From NCBI GenBank assembly GCA_023132995.1, contig JAGLXI010000235.1:1-9093 (forward strand): a DNA stretch of 9,093 bases, given 5' to 3'. This stretch comes from Candidatus Zixiibacteriota bacterium. GTDB taxonomy: Bacteria; Zixibacteria; MSB-5A5; GN15; FEB-12. The translations under genes were made by a program, and so were the position numbers. The notes beneath the pieces were generated by a model, which searched no databases, had not been told where the DNA came from, and saw only the letters and a program-made list of their open reading frames with translations. Below are positions 6,140-9,093 of this stretch, in pieces. Position 1 is the stretch's first letter. The number at the start of each line of letters is the position of its first letter.

Positions 6140-6192
6140 GATGTTGAAAAACAATCGTAACCTGTTAACATACACAAACTTGGAGGAATGAA

Positions 6193-6486
6193 ATGCACGT
6201 AAAACCGCTTGCAGACCGGGTAGTGGTCAAGCCGCTCGAACTGGAAGAAATGAAAAAGGGCGGGATCATTATTCCTGACACGGCCAAGGAAAAGCCGATG
6301 GAAGGCGAAGTTATCGAAATCGGCACCGGCCGCATCACTGAAGACGGTAAGAAAATGCCGATCGAGGTCAAGAAGGGCGACCGTATTCTCTACGGTAAAT
6401 ATTCCGGCACCGAAGTCAGCATCAATGGTGATGAGTACCTCATAATGCGCGAATCCGACATATTCGCGATCATCCAGCAGAGCTGA
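6193..6486 (+). CDS. groES: Co-chaperonin GroES (Cpn10)
   Basis: The 97-residue protein matches the family length and begins with the typical MHVKPLADRVVVKPLE. It forms the heptameric lid that caps GroEL and is needed for folding of encapsulated substrates in the cytosol. The mobile loop that contacts GroEL is visible at about 16-34 (MKKGGIIIPDTAKEK, with the hydrophobic IIIP tripeptide region at 25-28). It is followed by GEVIEIGTG, the KKGDRILYGKYSGTEV strand and the DEYLIMRESDIFAII end. A perfect GGAGG (6182-6186) lies six bases before the ATG. It is first in the CIRCE-controlled operon, 23 bp before groEL. No oddity seen. Confidence 0.98.
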   Translation: MHVKPLADRVVVKPLELEEMKKGGIIIPDTAKEKPMEGEVIEIGTGRITEDGKKMPIEVKKGDRILYGKYSGTEVSINGDEYLIMRESDIFAIIQQS

Positions 6487-6509
6487 GTATCACAGGAAGG
6501 AATCAAGAA

Positions 6510-8156
6510 ATGTCTAAGCTCATAAACTTTGAAGCTGACGCCCGCGCCAAACTGAAGATCGGCGTGGACAAACTGGCTGATGCGGTCAAGGTCACACTTG
6601 GCCCCAGGGGTCGCAATGTTGTAATCGACAAGAAGTTCGGTTCCCCGACGGTCACAAAAGACGGTGTCACGGTGGCCAAAGAGATCGAACTGGAAGATGC
6701 TGTCGAGAATATCGGCGCCCAGATGGTCAAAGAAGTGGCGTCCAAGACGTCCGATGTGGCTGGCGACGGCACCACCACGGCCACGATTATCGCCCAGGCG
6801 ATCTATCGTGAGGGCCTCAAGAACGTCACGGCCGGAGCCAATCCGATGCCGATCAAGCGTGGAATAGACAAGGCCGTGCTGACGATATCCGAGGAGATCA
6901 GGAAGATGTCCAAGCCGGTCTCCGGCAAGACGGAGATCTCCCAGGTGGGTACAATCTCCGCCAACAGTGACCATCACATCGGCGATCTGATCGCCGAGGC
7001 GATGGAGAAAGTTGGCAACGACGGCGTCATTACCGTCGAGGAAGCCAAGACCGCCGAGACGACCATGGAAGTCGTGGAGGGTATGCAGTTTGACCGCGGC
7101 TACGTGTCTCCCTACTTTGTTACCAATCCCGACAGCATGGAAACGGTTCTTGAAGACCCGATGATTCTCATTCACGACAAAAAGATATCTGTCATGAAAG
7201 ACCTGCTGCCGGTTCTTGAGAAGGTTGCGCAGGCAGGCAAGCCCCTCATGCTCATCGCTGAGGATATTGATGGCGAAGCGCTGGCCACGCTGGTGGTCAA
7301 CAAGCTGCGTGGTACGCTCAAAGTAGCCGCGGTCAAGGCCCCCGGATTTGGCGATCGTCGCAAGGCCATGCTCGAGGATATTGGTATCCTCACCGGCGCC
7401 AAGGTGATCTCCGAGGAAGTCGGGTTCAAGTTGGAAAACGCCGTGATGTCCGACCTGGGAACGGCCAAGAAGATCACTATCGACAAGGACAACACGACTA
7501 TCGTTGAAGGGGCCGGCACCAAAGAGGATATCAAGGCCCGGATCGGTCAGATTCGCACTCAGATTGAAGACACCACTTCCGACTACGACCGCGAGAAGCT
7601 CCAGGAGCGGCTTGCGAAGCTGGCTGGTGGTGTTGCTGTCATCAATGTCGGCGCAGCCACCGAAACCGAGATGAAAGAAAAGAAGGCTCGTGTCGAGGAT
7701 GCTCTCCATGCTACTCGCGCTGCTGTCGAGGAAGGTATCATTCCGGGTGGCGGCGTGGCCCTGTTGCGAGCTTTGGCCTCTCTTGATAAGGTCGAGTGCA
7801 ATGCCGAGGAGAAAACCGGTGTTAATATTGTGCGTAAGGCGCTCGAAGAACCGATTCGCCAGATCTCCGAGAACGCCGGTCTCGAAGGCTCCGTTGTGGT
7901 CAATAAAGTCATGGGTGAATCCGGGGCTTTCGGCTACAACGCCCAGACCGACACCTTCGAGGACCTGATGAAAGCCGGCGTCATTGACCCGACCAAAGTC
8001 ACTCTCCACGCCCTGGAGAACGCCGCGTCCATCGCCGGACTGCTTCTGACTACCGAAGCGGTGGTGGTTGACAAGCCCGAGGACAAGAAGGGCGCCCCTG
8101 ACATGGGCGGCATGGGTGGTGCCGGTGGCATGGGCGGAATGGGTGGCATGTACTAA
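6510..8156 (+). CDS. groEL: Chaperonin GroEL (Cpn60)
   Basis: The 548-residue product has full family length. It is the double-ring ATP-driven chaperonin that folds proteins together with GroES. Visible marks are VTLGPRGRNVVIDK (28-41) and the ATP motif GDGTTT (85-90, Asp86). Others are Asp397 in RVEDALHATRAA, equivalent to the hydrolytic Asp398 of E. coli, the EEGIIPGGG turn, and the flexible C-terminal GGM repeat tail (about 531-548) ending in Tyr. The N-terminus, MSKLINFEADARAKL, differs from the common MAAK start, but such variants are usual in Bacteroidota and related groups. AGGAAGG (6494-6500) is nine bases before the ATG. It is co-transcribed with groES, and an intrinsic terminator follows at 8187-8222. 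A complete, conventional copy. Confidence 0.98.
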   Translation: MSKLINFEADARAKLKIGVDKLADAVKVTLGPRGRNVVIDKKFGSPTVTKDGVTVAKEIELEDAVENIGAQMVKEVASKTSDVAGDGTTTATIIAQAIYREGLKNVTAGANPMPIKRGIDKAVLTISEEIRKMSKPVSGKTEISQVGTISANSDHHIGDLIAEAMEKVGNDGVITVEEAKTAETTMEVVEGMQFDRGYVSPYFVTNPDSMETVLEDPMILIHDKKISVMKDLLPVLEKVAQAGKPLMLIAEDIDGEALATLVVNKLRGTLKVAAVKAPGFGDRRKAMLEDIGILTGAKVISEEVGFKLENAVMSDLGTAKKITIDKDNTTIVEGAGTKEDIKARIGQIRTQIEDTTSDYDREKLQERLAKLAGGVAVINVGAATETEMKEKKARVEDALHATRAAVEEGIIPGGGVALLRALASLDKVECNAEEKTGVNIVRKALEEPIRQISENAGLEGSVVVNKVMGESGAFGYNAQTDTFEDLMKAGVIDPTKVTLHALENAASIAGLLLTTEAVVVDKPEDKKGAPDMGGMGGAGGMGGMGGMY

Positions 8157-8167
8157 GCCGCTTCAAT

Positions 8168-8956
8168 TCAATGACTATGAACGCTCAAAGACCCGGTCAC
8201 ATCGGCCGGGTCTTTCTCTTTTACGGAATATTCTGTCTGGCATATCTTAACTGCAGATCCCCTATTGTTGTACTCATCGAGGATGTCGGTTGCGAAAGCG
8301 GAGTTTAGAATAACCCGAATGTTACGCCGGGTAAAACCATAGTTGGTGACGAGAAAAAAGGCCAGTGCTGTATAGCCGACCAGCACGAGATGTCCGTCGC
8401 CAATTTCAAAGAAAGTTCGGTTGCATCCGAGGTGAGAATGGTGAATCAGAGCCCACGTCCCCCCCGATAACGCAGTTCCGACAATGGTGGCACCCAGCCC
8501 GTGGAGGATGTCTAATAGTCCGTCCAAGTATGTGACAATGTGACTCCTCTTTCCGTCACTTCGCATCGACGAGTTGTAGTATTGGTTCACAATTGCCCAA
8601 GCGGTCCGCTTGTCAAACCGCCGAATGACATCGTCGTTGATCAATTGTCCGCTCTCACCACATACCCCGAGCATTCGCGAATCGCCGCATGCAAGAGCCT
8701 TCAATGGCTTACCGTAATTGATAATGACTGATGGGATGCACCAATACAGCGACCAATAGACTGTGGAAAATATGTAACCCAAAACGCCTGAGCCAAAGAA
8801 CACCGCAAGTACAATAGCAAACGCGCTGTTCATGGCATCTGATCCAGCCACGGACTTGACGAGATCTATGTCCGTGAATATCAAGGCGATGGTCAGTTCG
8901 ACAAGAAAGACCAACCCAGGAAGCGTGTACCGCAGAAACCGTTTGAATTCCCTCAT
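8168..8956 (-). CDS. Four-segment integral membrane protein, unknown family
   Basis: The 262-residue protein opens with a short basic stretch (MREFKRFLRY) and has four probable membrane segments, at about 12-28 (LPGLVFLVELTIALIF), 45-72 (IVLAVFFGSGVLGYIFSTVYW), 148-170 (GLGATIVGTALSGGTWALI) and 188-206 (LVLVGYTALAFFLVTNYGF). A soluble region of about 75 residues lies between segments two and three (GDSRMLGVCGESGQLINDDVIRRFDKR). By positive charge, the N-terminus, this central region and the tail would probably be cytosolic. I do not recognise a family; no catalytic motif is visible. GGAAGGAGA lies about nine bases upstream of the ATG on the minus strand and supports this start. A perfect minus-strand TTGACA at 9004-8999 has no good -10 partner. 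It is convergent with groEL (11 bp between stops), and its C-terminal KDPADVTGSL is encoded by the groEL terminator hairpin. It may be accessory; the AT-leaning composition differs from groEL. Confidence 0.7.
   Translation of the reverse strand: MREFKRFLRYTLPGLVFLVELTIALIFTDIDLVKSVAGSDAMNSAFAIVLAVFFGSGVLGYIFSTVYWSLYWCIPSVIINYGKPLKALACGDSRMLGVCGESGQLINDDVIRRFDKRTAWAIVNQYYNSSMRSDGKRSHIVTYLDGLLDILHGLGATIVGTALSGGTWALIHHSHLGCNRTFFEIGDGHLVLVGYTALAFFLVTNYGFTRRNIRVILNSAFATDILDEYNNRGSAVKICQTEYSVKEKDPADVTGSLSVHSH
8187..8222 (+). terminator. Intrinsic terminator of groESL
   Basis: AAAGACCCGG (8187-8196) and CCGGGTCTTT (8206-8215) form a perfect 10 bp stem with a 9 nt loop, followed by CTCTTTT, a fair T-rich tail on the plus strand. 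It starts 30 bases after the groEL stop. On the minus strand the tail is only TTT, so it acts mainly for groESL. The hairpin lies inside the last codons of the convergent membrane-protein gene. Confidence 0.85.
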
Positions 8957-9055
8957 GCCGCCGCGTCTCCTTCCTTTTTCACGACTAACCTACCCGGCTG
9001 TCAACTGTGGCCGAGTTTGCCTTGATGCGATTCGCCACTGCATTCCCAACATAAC

Positions 9056-9062
9056 AAGGAGG
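9056..9062 (+). promoter_or_regulatory. Perfect ribosome-binding site deciding the last start
   Basis: AAGGAGG sits six bases before ATG at 9069, full complement to the 16S rRNA tail. It is the main reason to call the truncated gene at the right edge. Confidence 0.75.
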
Positions 9063-9068
9063 TCAGCA

Positions 9069-9093
9069 ATGTTACCGCAAAGTGATAATGTCC
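9069..9093 (+). CDS. Start of an unidentified gene, 3' truncated
   Basis: Only eight codons are visible (MLPQSDNV) and the frame is open at the window edge. The call rests on the perfect AAGGAGG six bases upstream. It is divergent from the membrane-protein gene with 112 bp between the two starts, so they may share a regulatory region. The product cannot be identified. Confidence 0.6.

Larger units (their letters stand above)
5797..6192. other. Long intergenic region upstream of groES
   Basis: No convincing coding frame lies in these 396 bp apart from a possible ten-codon leader peptide at 6107-6139. From the left it holds a stem-loop after the lipoprotein gene (5820-5849), a perfect 10 bp palindrome GTTCGCGAAC (5955-5964) with no known role, the groES promoter (6025-6053), the CIRCE operator (6053-6079), and the groES leader. 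Between about 5850 and 6020 I see nothing else that can be named; no tRNA fold or mobile-element end was recognised. Confidence 0.7.

Noticed and set aside
6390..8009. Long open frame of 539 codons on the minus strand opposite groEL
   Set aside because: It is an antisense shadow of the highly biased groEL coding frame, is rich in His, Asp and Leu as expected for such mirrors, and extends into groES with no ribosome-binding site or domain.
8976..9004. Minus-strand promoter TTGACA (9004-8999) for the membrane-protein gene
   Set aside because: The -35 is perfect but the hexamer 17 bp away (TGAAAA) matches only three of six -10 bases, so it is not listed as a feature.
1..9093. CRISPR arrays, insertion sequences, rRNA or tRNA genes
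   Set aside because: No regularly spaced direct repeats, transposase motifs, terminal inverted repeats or RNA gene signatures were seen.

Overview
The window looks like a moderately GC-rich chromosomal segment of a Gram-negative-type bacterium. It carries a lipoprotein with an outer-membrane type signal, a Bacteroidota-like secreted transglutaminase-type protein, a CIRCE-controlled groESL operon and a housekeeping enolase. The transglutaminase architecture and the lipoprotein C-terminal pattern (SSFYPPSG-WLW ... WDGPHCYTI) recall proteins of the FCB superphylum and candidate lineages such as Zixibacteria. That placement is an impression from recalled patterns, not a search result.

Layout. 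(1) 2-1498, plus strand: the 3' part of a transglutaminase-like protein whose start lies outside the window. (2) 1499-1803: an AT-rich regulatory region. It contains a TTGACA-17-GATACT promoter overlaid by four CTTATTG-type half-sites, a separate near-perfect palindrome, and an AT-rich leader with hairpins. (3) 1804-3602: a two-gene unit made of an XRE-type DNA-binding protein fused to an ImmA/IrrE zinc metallopeptidase, followed after 23 bp by a PIN-like putative nuclease. It resembles a toxin-antitoxin or protease-regulated stress/defence module inserted between unrelated genes, and its base composition is visibly more AT-rich than its flanks. (4) 3707-5005: enolase, with a potential SD-enclosing stem-loop in its leader. 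(5) 5206-5796: a small lipoprotein of unknown function. (6) 5797-6192: a long non-coding stretch ending in a promoter, a perfect CIRCE operator and the groES leader. (7) 6193-8156: groES-groEL, ended by an intrinsic terminator. (8) 8168-8956, minus strand: a four-segment membrane protein of unknown family, convergent with groEL; the groEL terminator is built into its last codons. (9) 9069-9093: the first codons of a plus-strand gene with a perfect Shine-Dalgarno.

The conserved core genes (eno, groESL) look ordinary and intact. The accessory content is the XRE-ImmA/PIN pair with its operator array, and the unknown membrane protein that starts a second possible accessory patch at the right edge. 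The XRE-ImmA/PIN module is the most interesting element. It resembles known COG2856-plus-PIN pairings, so it is probably a variant of a known theme rather than a wholly new system.
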